Below are positions 1 to 6,961 of a stretch of 29,355 nt of DNA, in pieces. The notes under the pieces were generated by a model. It was not told where the DNA came from, made no database searches, and saw nothing but the letters and a program-made list of their open reading frames with translations. Position numbers and translations under genes: made by a program. This DNA is from an uncultured Bacteroidales bacterium. GTDB lineage: Bacteria; Bacteroidota; Bacteroidia; Bacteroidales; Paludibacteraceae. Location: positions 1 to 29,355 of the forward strand of contig CAIWIS010000404.1 of NCBI GenBank assembly GCA_903912795.1, written 5' to 3'. Numbering within the stretch: position 1 is the first letter of the stretch; each line of letters opens with the position of its first letter.

Positions 1-247
1 ACAAATCACGCATATCGGCAATATACAGCAGGGTATCGGCCAGTATTTTCCGGTGATAATAGCGCGTTTTTAAATTGAATGGAGCCTGAAAAGTGAGTCC
101 GTAAACACCTGAATCCTTAACAGATACAACTATCATTTGTTCTAGTCGTGCTGCATAGTGATAGCCATCGTCATTAGCAGGTAGCAGCGGATTCAAATCG
201 CCATGTAATATGTTTTCGAATAAGGGAAAGTAAATGTCAAAATTCAT
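1..247 (-). CDS. Unrecognised protein, N-terminal part (runs off left edge)
   Basis: An open frame begins with ATG at 245-247 and continues without a stop to the left edge, giving 82 residues of an incomplete protein that starts MNFDIYFPLFENILHG. There is no signal peptide or membrane segment; the fragment looks like a soluble cytoplasmic protein with mixed hydrophobic and charged residues, including a tyrosine-rich stretch and LADTLLYIADMRDL at its end. I do not recognise the family. A TAnnTTTG element about 60 bp upstream (309-316) and a terminator just before that support this as the start of an independent transcription unit, separate from the AbiE pair. The reading frame is convincing because it is uninterrupted and preceded by these signals, but the function is unknown. 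Confidence 0.6.
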   Translation of the reverse strand, partial: MNFDIYFPLFENILHGDLNPLLPANDDGYHYAARLEQMIVVSVKDSGVYGLTFQAPFNLKTRYYHRKILADTLLYIADMRDL

Positions 248-308
248 AGTTAATTCTGTTGTAAAAGCTTATCTGGGTTATTTGTAGATAGATACTCAAC
301 CCGTACAA

Positions 309-316
309 CAAAAATA
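309..316 (-). promoter_or_regulatory. Probable Bacteroidota -7 promoter element for the left-edge gene
   Basis: The minus strand reads TATTTTTG here, matching the Bacteroidota TAnnTTTG -7 consensus. It lies about 60 bp before the ATG at 247 and immediately downstream of the hairpin terminator at 336-373, the expected layout where one transcript ends and another starts. No clear TTG -33 element is visible. It lacks the ATTAAT repeats found at the four promoters of the large locus. Confidence 0.45.
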
Positions 317-335
317 GTTATTTATCTTTTAACAT

Positions 336-378
336 AAAAGCATTGTTGATAGAAATCTTTCAACAATGCTTTTGTTTT
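336..378. terminator. Intrinsic terminator hairpin (14-bp stem)
   Basis: The arms AAAAGCATTGTTGA (336-349) and TCAACAATGCTTTT (360-373) are perfectly complementary around a 10-nt loop. On the plus strand a T-rich tract follows; on the minus strand the stem itself ends in TTTT. It sits after the last minus-strand open frame of the AbiE region and before the next minus-strand promoter, so it most likely ends the AbiE transcript. The symmetry may make it bidirectional. Confidence 0.75.
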
Positions 379-464
379 TTGTGTTTTTTAACTAACTGCA
401 ATCGGTTCATCTACTCTGAATTATACGAACATACAATTAGATAGTCAGCATATTGCAGAATTTG

Positions 465-743
465 TTAATTTGGAGTGCTGTCTTTTAAAAAATATCCACC
501 TTTTTTGTCGGATCCTTTAAATTCAACTACCTTTAAATCAGATAATATTTTTAACTCTCTTTGAATAGTCGAAATGCTTTTATTAAAAATATTTTTCAGT
601 TGAATTCGGTTTATTCCCTGATTTTCTTTAATAACTAAATATACCTGATTTTTCATATAATCAGGTTCATTTACAAGTTCATTTACAGGTTCATCTTGAA
701 GTTCATCCCTATCAAAAGCTTTATGGATAGGTAATGTTACGAA
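465..743 (-). pseudogene. Truncated C-terminal remnant of an AlbA_2/RecG-like ATP-binding regulator
   Basis: The open frame extends from a stop at 744-746 to the stop at 465. It reads FVTLPIHKAFDRDELQDEP, then short Asn-Glu-Pro-Val-type repeats, then a winged-helix segment (MKNQVYLVIKENQGINRIQ...STIQRELKILSDLKVVEFKGSDKKGGYFL). This arrangement is the usual C-terminus of large Bacteroidota AlbA_2-domain ATP-binding proteins: end of the ATPase-like domain, variable EPVNE-type linker repeats, and a terminal helix-turn-helix. The AlbA_2 and ATPase domains are absent, because the frame is cut within the sequence overlapping the 3' end of abiEii. An internal ATG at 656 would give a 63-residue HTH peptide, but no promoter or ribosome-binding signal supports it. 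I read it as a gene remnant left by insertion or deletion; a small functional HTH protein translated from 656 is less likely. Confidence 0.55.
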
Positions 744-1684
744 TTACATTTCCAAATTGCCATAGGGTGATTTTTAATTCTGTCGACAATTTCAAGTTCA
801 TCAAAAAGAAGCTCAGGATGATATTTATTTTTATTAAATTTTTCAACAAACAGCTTTTCGTTATCAGAAAGCATCATTAGTGCAGTTAAATACATCTTAA
901 TCTCTCTTTTTGCAGATTCAAAATCAAACTTATCACTTTTCTTTAACACGGGTATTAATTTACGCTTTATCTGATTGAAATTCAGATTATCAATAGCATC
1001 GAATTTGTATGCATTCAGTGGAGGAGTATTGCCCCCTACTGCTAAATAAAAAAGTACTATTTTACGAAGTATTTGTTGTTCTGAATCTGAGAAAATTCCT
1101 TGTTCGAGCATTGTATAAACATCATACAAATCTCGTGCTGCTGTTCGCTCAATAAGTGCTTTTATTTTACTTCCAAAAAGTTCTTTATTATCCAATACTC
1201 TAACCTGAAAACGAACAGATAAGGATGCGATATTCACTTCTTTGTTAATAGGTTCAAAAACGTGGTTTCGCATCGAGTAGTTGATTTCGATTTTGATATT
1301 GTCGATGTTTCCTGCTGCATTTTGATAGAAAAAAACCCATGAATCAAGCGAATGTGGATTCTTTGATGATGGATTAATCTGATAGCTCTGTGAAATCATG
1401 TATTTTGCAATGTCATTGTTTATTTGCTCCCGCAACTTAAACATCTCCTCGCGGGTACTCTGTTTCGTAAAATCTAAATCTATATCGACCGATAAACGAG
1501 GAAGATTAAATACAACAAGATTGATAGCTGTCCCTCCTTTTAATGCCAGATGATTATACAATAATGGATTGGAATTTATATATTGCAGTATGTCGCATAA
1601 TCGGAGCACTTTCTCTAAATTATCGCGCAGAAACGATGTATTTGTTGCGAGCACATCTAAATCATTCTTATTGTACTTATACAT
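737..1684 (-). CDS. abiEii: AbiEii-type nucleotidyltransferase toxin (type IV toxin-antitoxin)
   Basis: This 315-residue protein has the features of the AbiEii/AbiGii nucleotidyltransferase toxins, which transfer nucleotides to tRNA or other targets and provide abortive infection against phage. Visible motifs are the LKGGTAIN glycine-rich motif (G50-G51-T52), the catalytic metal-binding acidic cluster SVDIDLDF (D67, D69, D71), and ELFGSKIKALIERTAARDLYDVY around residues 170-190, the characteristic K...R..ARDL.D.Y block. The length suits the family. Its ATG lies inside the end of the upstream antitoxin gene (8-bp overlap), so the two are translationally coupled, which is the usual order for AbiE systems. 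All catalytic motifs are intact, so the toxin should be active. Its 3' end overlaps the start of a truncated AlbA_2-type remnant, suggesting the pair sits at a recombination boundary. Confidence 0.92.
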   Translation of the reverse strand: MYKYNKNDLDVLATNTSFLRDNLEKVLRLCDILQYINSNPLLYNHLALKGGTAINLVVFNLPRLSVDIDLDFTKQSTREEMFKLREQINNDIAKYMISQSYQINPSSKNPHSLDSWVFFYQNAAGNIDNIKIEINYSMRNHVFEPINKEVNIASLSVRFQVRVLDNKELFGSKIKALIERTAARDLYDVYTMLEQGIFSDSEQQILRKIVLFYLAVGGNTPPLNAYKFDAIDNLNFNQIKRKLIPVLKKSDKFDFESAKREIKMYLTALMMLSDNEKLFVEKFNKNKYHPELLFDELEIVDRIKNHPMAIWKCNS

Positions 1685-2444
1685 AGCTTTGTCCTCCTTG
1701 TTCTAAAAACGAAAGAATATTCGCCGGTGCGCAAAGTTTCCACACTTTAAAGTAATGTGTCGACTCGGACTGGTCTGTCAGATAGCGTGTACTTTTGCCC
1801 ATCTTTTGTTTGCAAATGCCAAAAAAGTCCTTACTAAGTTTCATTTCCTGTTTAAAATACTCCAAAATAAACCCTGCTTTCTGATATAAAAATTGTTTGT
1901 TATATACTTGCAGGTAATCCAGCAACAACTCTTCGTTCAGATATGTAATGAGCGAAAAGCATTGTATCAGTTCTTCTAAGCCGCCACATCGCTCTATTTT
2001 ATCAATACAATCGATTACAGTACGCTCTAAATTAGTAACACGAATAAATGAGCTTGTATGCGGGCTAATTACTCCTTCCATACTTTTCGATTCGCAATAC
2101 TGATAGCGAATACCTTCAAAGTCGAACGAGGTGAAACGGTTGTTGCTCGAAACCCACAAATCGTAAAATACCTGATGCGCCAAGCCGTGAAACTCCAATG
2201 CTGATTGGTACGAAAGATAGGATGTAGGGGTTATTTTACCGGCAATCTCAAATTTATTGGATAAACTTTGTTTGCTAACCAAATCGGTAGCCGCATACAA
2301 GTCACGTCGAACCTGACAAATAAGCTTTTGTTTCTTGTAATTTTGTAGCAAATCTTTGGCAGAATTCAAGTTCCCAACCAGACTCTCGACCTCATTCAAT
2401 CGGAATACACGTAGTTTATGCAGCTCTTCTAAATACTTTTTCAT
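1677..2444 (-). CDS. abiEi: AbiEi-type antitoxin / transcriptional autoregulator
   Basis: The cognate antitoxin of AbiEii. In this family AbiEi binds inverted repeats in its own promoter and prevents toxicity without forming a stable complex with the toxin (type IV). The N-terminus (residues about 1-55: MKKYLEELHKLRVFRLNEVE...KLICQVRRDLYAA) is the winged-helix DNA-binding domain. The following ISYLSYQSALEFHGL-like stretch (here TPTSYLSYQSALEFHGLAHQ) and the ERTVIDCID segment are typical of the AbiEi C-terminal domain. I prefer ATG at 2444 (255 aa). The longer frame opening at 2468 begins with GTG and overlaps a TAnnTTTG -7 element at 2468-2475, so it would lie at or upstream of the transcription start. 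The stop overlaps the first codons of abiEii. Confidence 0.9.
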   Translation of the reverse strand: MKKYLEELHKLRVFRLNEVESLVGNLNSAKDLLQNYKKQKLICQVRRDLYAATDLVSKQSLSNKFEIAGKITPTSYLSYQSALEFHGLAHQVFYDLWVSSNNRFTSFDFEGIRYQYCESKSMEGVISPHTSSFIRVTNLERTVIDCIDKIERCGGLEELIQCFSLITYLNEELLLDYLQVYNKQFLYQKAGFILEYFKQEMKLSKDFFGICKQKMGKSTRYLTDQSESTHYFKVWKLCAPANILSFLEQGGQSYV

Positions 2445-2467
2445 AAAATAATTCTTTGTATTTGGCA

Positions 2468-2475
2468 CAAAGATA
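2468..2475 (-). promoter_or_regulatory. Probable -7 promoter element of the abiE operon
   Basis: The minus strand reads TATCTTTG, matching TAnnTTTG, about 24 bp before the preferred abiEi ATG at 2444. It fixes the start choice, because the alternative GTG at 2468 overlaps the element. No good -33 TTG is seen at the expected distance. The ATTAAT-type repeats of the neighbouring locus are absent, so the pair is expected to be controlled separately, probably by AbiEi itself. Confidence 0.5.
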
Positions 2476-2560
2476 GGTATATTTCCGTACTTATGAGTTG
2501 CTATTAAAGACTTATTCGTTGAGTTTTTTGAAATATCCTATACATAACAGGTTTATATTC

Positions 2561-2611
2561 AAAAAATCACCCACCCTAAGCCTTTTTATATAAAAAACTC
2601 AGAGTGGGTGA
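2561..2611 (-). terminator. Strong intrinsic terminator ending the glycan locus
   Basis: In minus-strand RNA the arms 2598-2611 and 2567-2580 form a 14-bp stem (UCACCCACUCUGAG with CUUAGGGUGGGUGA, including two G-U pairs) and a run of six U follows (A6 at 2561-2566 on the plus strand). The AU-rich loop can pair further internally. It lies 27 bp beyond the stop of the small peptide gene and separates the glycan locus from the abiE operon. Confidence 0.88.
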
Positions 2612-2637
2612 AAACTCAACCTTAAAAAACTAAACTG

Positions 2638-2790
2638 TTAAACTAAACCTGATTCCTCTTTAAACGGATTTTGAACACTATTTAGTGTCTCGCTTGGACC
2701 AGTTGGAGGAGCCGATGCTAGTGCTAATGAAATTTCGTTGTCAAGCGGTATCCACTCAATGCGAGGTGCTTTATATTTTTTCTTTCCCAT
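2638..2790 (-). CDS. Small cytoplasmic-looking peptide (50 aa), unknown role
   Basis: A 50-residue frame starting MGKKKYKAPRIEWIPLDNEI, continuing through SLALASAPPTGPSE and ending in a Pro/Asn/Glu-rich tail. It has no signal peptide. The pattern of a short basic start, a K-Y-x-x-P-x-I-E-x-x-x-L-D core, a small-residue stretch and an acidic/proline tail resembles small uncharacterised Bacteroidota peptides often seen beside surface-protein genes; that is recollection, not a search. A longer frame from 2826 adds 12 residues, but the ATG at 2790 gives the more typical start. It lies 53 bp after the big T9SS PATR gene with no promoter between, and just before the locus terminator, so it is the last gene of that transcript. 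The function is unknown; a chaperone-like partner or a peptide precursor are open possibilities. Confidence 0.55.
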   Translation of the reverse strand: MGKKKYKAPRIEWIPLDNEISLALASAPPTGPSETLNSVQNPFKEESGLV

Positions 2791-2817
2791 AATACTTATT
2801 TTGTTTCGTGTTCTTTT

Positions 2818-2844
2818 TATCATCACATCAATGTATCATCACAT
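2818..2844. repeat. 11-bp direct repeat TATCATCACAT x2
   Basis: TATCATCACAT occurs at 2818-2828 and 2834-2844, 16 bp apart. The second copy touches the stop codon of the large PATR gene and both precede the small peptide gene. The role is unknown; it may be an RNA or translation signal or a chance slippage duplication. Confidence 0.5.
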
Positions 2845-5800
2845 TATTTAATGATTACTCTTGTTGATTGATTATTTACTTTTACCACATAAACACCTGT
2901 ATTTAGTTTACAGTTTATAGTATGTAGTTTATTAGTTAGAATGCCGTTTTCAATTAGCTGTCCCACGCTATTATAAATAGCATAATTGCTGTTTGGTTTG
3001 GCAACAATTGAAATTTGATTCGCTGCGTAAACTAATACCTGAGTATTTCCTTTTTCGGTATTTTCAATACCTGTTGATGCGTTTGGCGCACGGAAAAGCA
3101 AACTGAAACGACTCTCGTTGTTGGTAGTCGATGTAGTTGTATTAAAAGTGTATTCTGTTGATGGAAGCAGTTCAGTTTGTGAACCTTGTTCTTTATCCAA
3201 CAAATATACTTTTGTTCCACTTGCTAAGTTGCTAAGTTCGGACACCTTTAGTTTTAATCCCGTAGCTGAGGTTTTAAGCGTAAATCCAAGTGGTAATTCC
3301 ATATTATCTGCAAGTTCGTTCAGTCCATTGATCGCTAATCTTTCATTAGCGACAGTTGTATATAAATCGGGTAAAGCATTGCTATTATTCATCATTTTGG
3401 GCGAATCATAATTATCAAACGTGTTAGCAGCATTGGCATCGAAGTATATCAAGGCTTCGTCGGATTGACTGCCATTAGCTAATTGCAGACGTACTAGTTG
3501 GCGTTCGTTAGCTTTTGGAGCTTTGAATTTATTGTTATCGCCTACACCGTGAAAACGCATATTGTTTTTGAAGGTTAGGTTTACATTATGAGTTGTTACT
3601 GATGCATTTGCATCTACTCGTATCCAAAATGCCTGCATAGGAGGAATATATTCGTTAAGTATGCTATTTACAGTTGAGCCACCAACAACTAAGTGGCTAG
3701 AGCCATTGTAGGTTGTAAACACATAGGCTTCGGAACTGTTCTTGGTACGATACCAAAAACTTGTACTAATACTATCGTTGGTTGCTTCGGCTAAAAATCC
3801 ATTCGCGCCAGTCCACTTGAGATACGATGGATACGGATTACCTACCAAGTTGAAACCGCGGTTCGAACCCGATTCGGTACGACTAACGGTAATAGCTATA
3901 TCGCCCGAGTTGGTAGTTCCTGTTACGTTTACAGTGCCGGTAGTACCTGTAGTCGATGGCGGTGAAACAATAGTTGTAGCCACTTGAACATAACCCTTAC
4001 CTTTCACCAAAGTACCATTGGTAACAGGCACCCATGCTTTGGTTGCTTCATCCCATCCCTGAACACTTGTACCACGACTTAACCAAGTGTAATCGGCTGC
4101 CGAAACAGGCGAACTCAAATACCAGTTACGACCTGAAGTTACATATTGTTTTACGGTGGCATTTATGGTTGGTGAGCTGTAACTATCCATCAATGTAGCT
4201 GTTCCGGTGGCATCACTTTCGAGGGTTATGCCATTCGTAGCGATAAGAGTCCCAGAACTATGAGTAATTTTGGCACCAGGAGCAACGGTAATTGAATGCA
4301 CTTCTGGACTTGAATTAATTATAAATTCACCACTTGATACGATAACATCACTCGTTCCATTTAATGTTAAATCATTAGAGTATTTTGCTCCGGATAAATT
4401 GTATGTTATACTGCTGAATGAAAATGCTGCCCCAATATTAGTTGTTCCATTTGTCAACTGCACCTGAATACTTACACCATCACCACCATCAACTGTTGCA
4501 GGAAGAGCAGCAGTAAAGGTAGCCACACCACTTGAATTGGTTGTCGCTGTTAGGGTTACATCACTTGCTGTTGTTGTGCGAGACGTACCATCTATTGTAT
4601 AACTTTCGGCGGTAGTGACATCGCTGTTGGTAACTGTAAGGTCACATTTGAATGGATATCCCGAAACCAAATTGTTATATTGGTCTTTGGCTGTACAAGT
4701 AATTGTGCTTGAAGCATTTTTAGCCAAAGCAGCATCGATAACGGCTGTGGAATTTGAAGTAGGCACACCTGCACCAATCGTTTGAGATAGTGTGGCATTG
4801 AAATAGTTTGTAGCAACGAAAACAATGCTTTTAGCACCAGCACTTTGCAATAAAGCAGAAGCTGAAGGTGTAAATGTGATTTTACCGACAACTGTAGTGT
4901 TGTATGCTGAAGGATCTAAAGTTGTTCCACCTACCGTGATACTTGTAATGGCTCCACGCCAGGTAGCATTGTCTGTAAAAGTTACATCAAACGCTCCATC
5001 AACAGTTGCACCAACTGCGGCAGTTAATGTTGGAGCTGCAATAGATGCCGGTACAATTTCACCGGTTGAGAGAATTTGAGCTCCTGCTGCATATCCGTTA
5101 AATGTTATTTGAGCTAATTGAGTAGCAGTTAAACCGGCACTTGTTGTTCCAACAAATATTTTACCAGCAGTAGCACCAGTTGTTGCATCGCCAGTCCAAC
5201 CAGTAATGGTAAGCGTTTTTGCCGCCGTCCATGCCACTAAATGACTATCGGCAAAGGTCAAGGTATGAACACCTGTGCCTAATGCAATGGTTGCGCTGTT
5301 AGTAGCTAATTGCAATGTTCCGGCAGTTTCTGAGAAGCCAGTCGTTGCTCCCGTTTGTAATGTAGCATTATTAAGTATGACTGCACTTCCGTTAGGTATA
5401 ACTTCAGAAGCACCCAACGTGAGTGTTTTTCCTGATGTAGTAACAGACGTTGAACCCGAGTAGGTATTGGCACCGGAAATTGTCCAGTTGCCTGCTGTAA
5501 CAAGTGATCCCGTCATTGACATGACTCCACTGGCCACACCACCAATGCCACCACCAATAGTCAAAGAACCTGTACCACCAATTGTGTTTGTCAGATTAAT
5601 TTTAGCTCCACCTCCTGCTATAACTGTTGCACTCCCCAAAGTTATCGGACCTGCAAAAGTTGCCTCAGTAGCTATAGTATTTACAATAGCTCCACCACCA
5701 GTTCCATTTCCATTTACTGTTAATGGTTCAGCAGATGAATAATTAGTACCATATAAATCAAGTATACCACCGGAGGTATTACTTGTACTGTTTATAATTG

Positions 5801-6704
5801 TACCTCCATCGACTGTACCCAATGCAGAACTATTACCTAACCTTATTGTACCAGTGTTAATTGTTGTAGTACCAGTATACGTATTCGCGCCTGATAATTT
5901 GAGATAACCAGCTGCTGTAGAATTCACGGTTAATCCAACCCCTGCATTTCCACTAATTACACCTCCCCAAGTGTAGATACCTGTGCCACCTATGGTTATT
6001 GCACGGGTAGCACTTCCAAGTGGAGTGGCAGTATTGAATGTTATATTTGCATTGGTTAATGCTAAACCAGTCGTTGCTCCAATTGTAAAATCTCCACCAA
6101 TCGTTATAATTGAATACTTGTTTGAAAAATCACGTGGTGTTGCATCTGATGCGATTGTTCCACCATTAATTGTAAGAACATTAGTTGTAACATTGCCGCC
6201 CATAGCATTATTGCCTCTGGTAATCAATGTACCTGCATTTAGGGTAAAACCTCCTCCATAAGTATTTCCCTGCATTGCAAAAACACCAGCCCCATTTTTA
6301 ATATAACCTGCTGTTGCTTGCGCAGTTACCGTTTGAGTTGAAAAATCAACTGTTTTACCAGAACTAACATCTATTGTTATAACCCCGTTACCCACATTCG
6401 ATATTATTGAACTTGTAGGCGATGACAAAGTGAGATTTTCAGTTGCAACTATTCCACCAATAGTAATACCAGCAGAAGGGCCAAGAATAGTGCTGTTTGC
6501 TGTATTAAAATAAGCGACACTTCCTGCTGTCCATCCAGAACCGAAAGGTGTTGTTGCACCTACAGCACTCCAGTTTGATGTATTCCATGCAGCAGTAGTA
6601 CCTGGTGATCCCCAGTACTGATTACCAGCTAATGCTGATTGCGTCAAAATAATCATACAACTCAATGCAAAAAACACAGTTTTTTTGAATGTAATTTTTT
6701 TCAT
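2844..6704 (-). CDS. Giant T9SS-secreted PATR beta-helix protein with Shr-like and Ig-like domains
   Basis: A 1286-residue surface protein. Residues 1-26 are a Sec signal peptide (MKKITFKKTVFFALSC...ALA). Residues about 27-470 are autotransporter-associated beta-strand repeats, e.g. GAGVFAMQGNTYGGGFTLNAGTL near 138-160, LSGANTYTGTTTINTGTIRLG near 270-290 and ISGANTYSGSTSV near 409-421. They predict a right-handed beta-helix. A cap module (ATIALGTGVHTLTF to STGEIVPA) spans about 472-553. Residues about 556-640 match the Shr-like hemoglobin-interacting/DUF1533 pattern (FTDNATWRGAITSITVGG...). Residues about 655-765 look like a bacterial Ig-like domain. Residues about 850-1205 are the GFNLVGNPYPS-type passenger region common in T9SS cargo. 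Residues about 1215-1286 are a type A T9SS sorting domain (YNSVGQLIENG...GVYVVKVNNQ). A T9SS cargo, not a type V autotransporter, because no barrel domain is present. It has its own copy of the ATTAAT promoter module and heads a two-gene transcript with the small peptide gene. Confidence 0.9.
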   Translation of the reverse strand: MKKITFKKTVFFALSCMIILTQSALAGNQYWGSPGTTAAWNTSNWSAVGATTPFGSGWTAGSVAYFNTANSTILGPSAGITIGGIVATENLTLSSPTSSIISNVGNGVITIDVSSGKTVDFSTQTVTAQATAGYIKNGAGVFAMQGNTYGGGFTLNAGTLITRGNNAMGGNVTTNVLTINGGTIASDATPRDFSNKYSIITIGGDFTIGATTGLALTNANITFNTATPLGSATRAITIGGTGIYTWGGVISGNAGVGLTVNSTAAGYLKLSGANTYTGTTTINTGTIRLGNSSALGTVDGGTIINSTSNTSGGILDLYGTNYSSAEPLTVNGNGTGGGAIVNTIATEATFAGPITLGSATVIAGGGAKINLTNTIGGTGSLTIGGGIGGVASGVMSMTGSLVTAGNWTISGANTYSGSTSVTTSGKTLTLGASEVIPNGSAVILNNATLQTGATTGFSETAGTLQLATNSATIALGTGVHTLTFADSHLVAWTAAKTLTITGWTGDATTGATAGKIFVGTTSAGLTATQLAQITFNGYAAGAQILSTGEIVPASIAAPTLTAAVGATVDGAFDVTFTDNATWRGAITSITVGGTTLDPSAYNTTVVGKITFTPSASALLQSAGAKSIVFVATNYFNATLSQTIGAGVPTSNSTAVIDAALAKNASSTITCTAKDQYNNLVSGYPFKCDLTVTNSDVTTAESYTIDGTSRTTTASDVTLTATTNSSGVATFTAALPATVDGGDGVSIQVQLTNGTTNIGAAFSFSSITYNLSGAKYSNDLTLNGTSDVIVSSGEFIINSSPEVHSITVAPGAKITHSSGTLIATNGITLESDATGTATLMDSYSSPTINATVKQYVTSGRNWYLSSPVSAADYTWLSRGTSVQGWDEATKAWVPVTNGTLVKGKGYVQVATTIVSPPSTTGTTGTVNVTGTTNSGDIAITVSRTESGSNRGFNLVGNPYPSYLKWTGANGFLAEATNDSISTSFWYRTKNSSEAYVFTTYNGSSHLVVGGSTVNSILNEYIPPMQAFWIRVDANASVTTHNVNLTFKNNMRFHGVGDNNKFKAPKANERQLVRLQLANGSQSDEALIYFDANAANTFDNYDSPKMMNNSNALPDLYTTVANERLAINGLNELADNMELPLGFTLKTSATGLKLKVSELSNLASGTKVYLLDKEQGSQTELLPSTEYTFNTTTSTTNNESRFSLLFRAPNASTGIENTEKGNTQVLVYAANQISIVAKPNSNYAIYNSVGQLIENGILTNKLHTINCKLNTGVYVVKVNNQSTRVIIK

Positions 6705-6741
6705 GATAATAATTTATAATTATTGAATAGTATTTTTAGTG

Positions 6742-6787
6742 CAAATATATTGGGTGTACATTAAAAACAGATTAATATTACATTAAC
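6742..6787 (-). promoter_or_regulatory. Promoter module D: triple ATTAAT-type direct repeat + TAnnTTTG
   Basis: On the coding strand GTTAATG (6787-6781), ATTAATC (6776-6770) and TTTAATG (6765-6759) are separated by 4-bp spacers. Nine bases after the third comes TATATTTG (6749-6742), about 38 bp before the ATG of the 1286-aa PATR gene. The spacing is identical to modules A-C, while the outer half-sites are the most degenerate of the four. A further GATTAAA at 6793-6799 (plus strand) is nearly in register. There is no TTG -33 element, which suggests activator dependence. Confidence 0.8.
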
Positions 6788-6852
6788 GGAGGGATTAAAA
6801 TGGAAAATAATTGAATAGAATTTAAACTTTAACTAAATAGGGTAAAGACAAC

Positions 6853-6873
6853 AGAATCAAGAATCAAGAATCT
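6853..6873. repeat. Three tandem 7-bp repeats (AGAATCA, AGAATCA, AGAATCT)
   Basis: A short perfect-to-near-perfect tandem repeat in the 257-bp gap between the GH71/99-like gene and the large PATR gene. It is outside the promoter module. Such GAATCAA-type runs recur in Bacteroidota intergenic DNA. No function is inferred. Confidence 0.7.
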
Positions 6874-6961
6874 AGAGCTTAGTATTATTGACAAAAAATC
6901 CGCTACAGAATGGTTAAGCCATACTTGCAGCCAATTTTGAAGGGATAGAAAATTTCAGGTT

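Noticed and set aside
2445..2468. GTG start at 2468 for AbiEi
   Set aside because: The codon overlaps the TAnnTTTG element at 2468-2475, and the ATG at 2444 gives the typical family N-terminus.
3118..6261. Several plus-strand open frames of 60-100 aa inside the large PATR gene
   Set aside because: They are antisense to a well-supported protein, have Val/Pro/Ala-rich composition produced by reversing Gly/Thr/Ser-rich repeats, and lack promoters or recognisable domains.
2844..6704. Type V autotransporter (PATR repeats suggest this)
   Set aside because: No C-terminal beta-barrel domain is present. The C-terminus is a T9SS type A sorting domain, so the PATR repeats are T9SS cargo here.
6853..6873. 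CRISPR-like or operator repeat at AGAATCA x3
   Set aside because: The repeats are only 7 bp, have no spacers, lie outside the promoter module and are not found at the other promoters.
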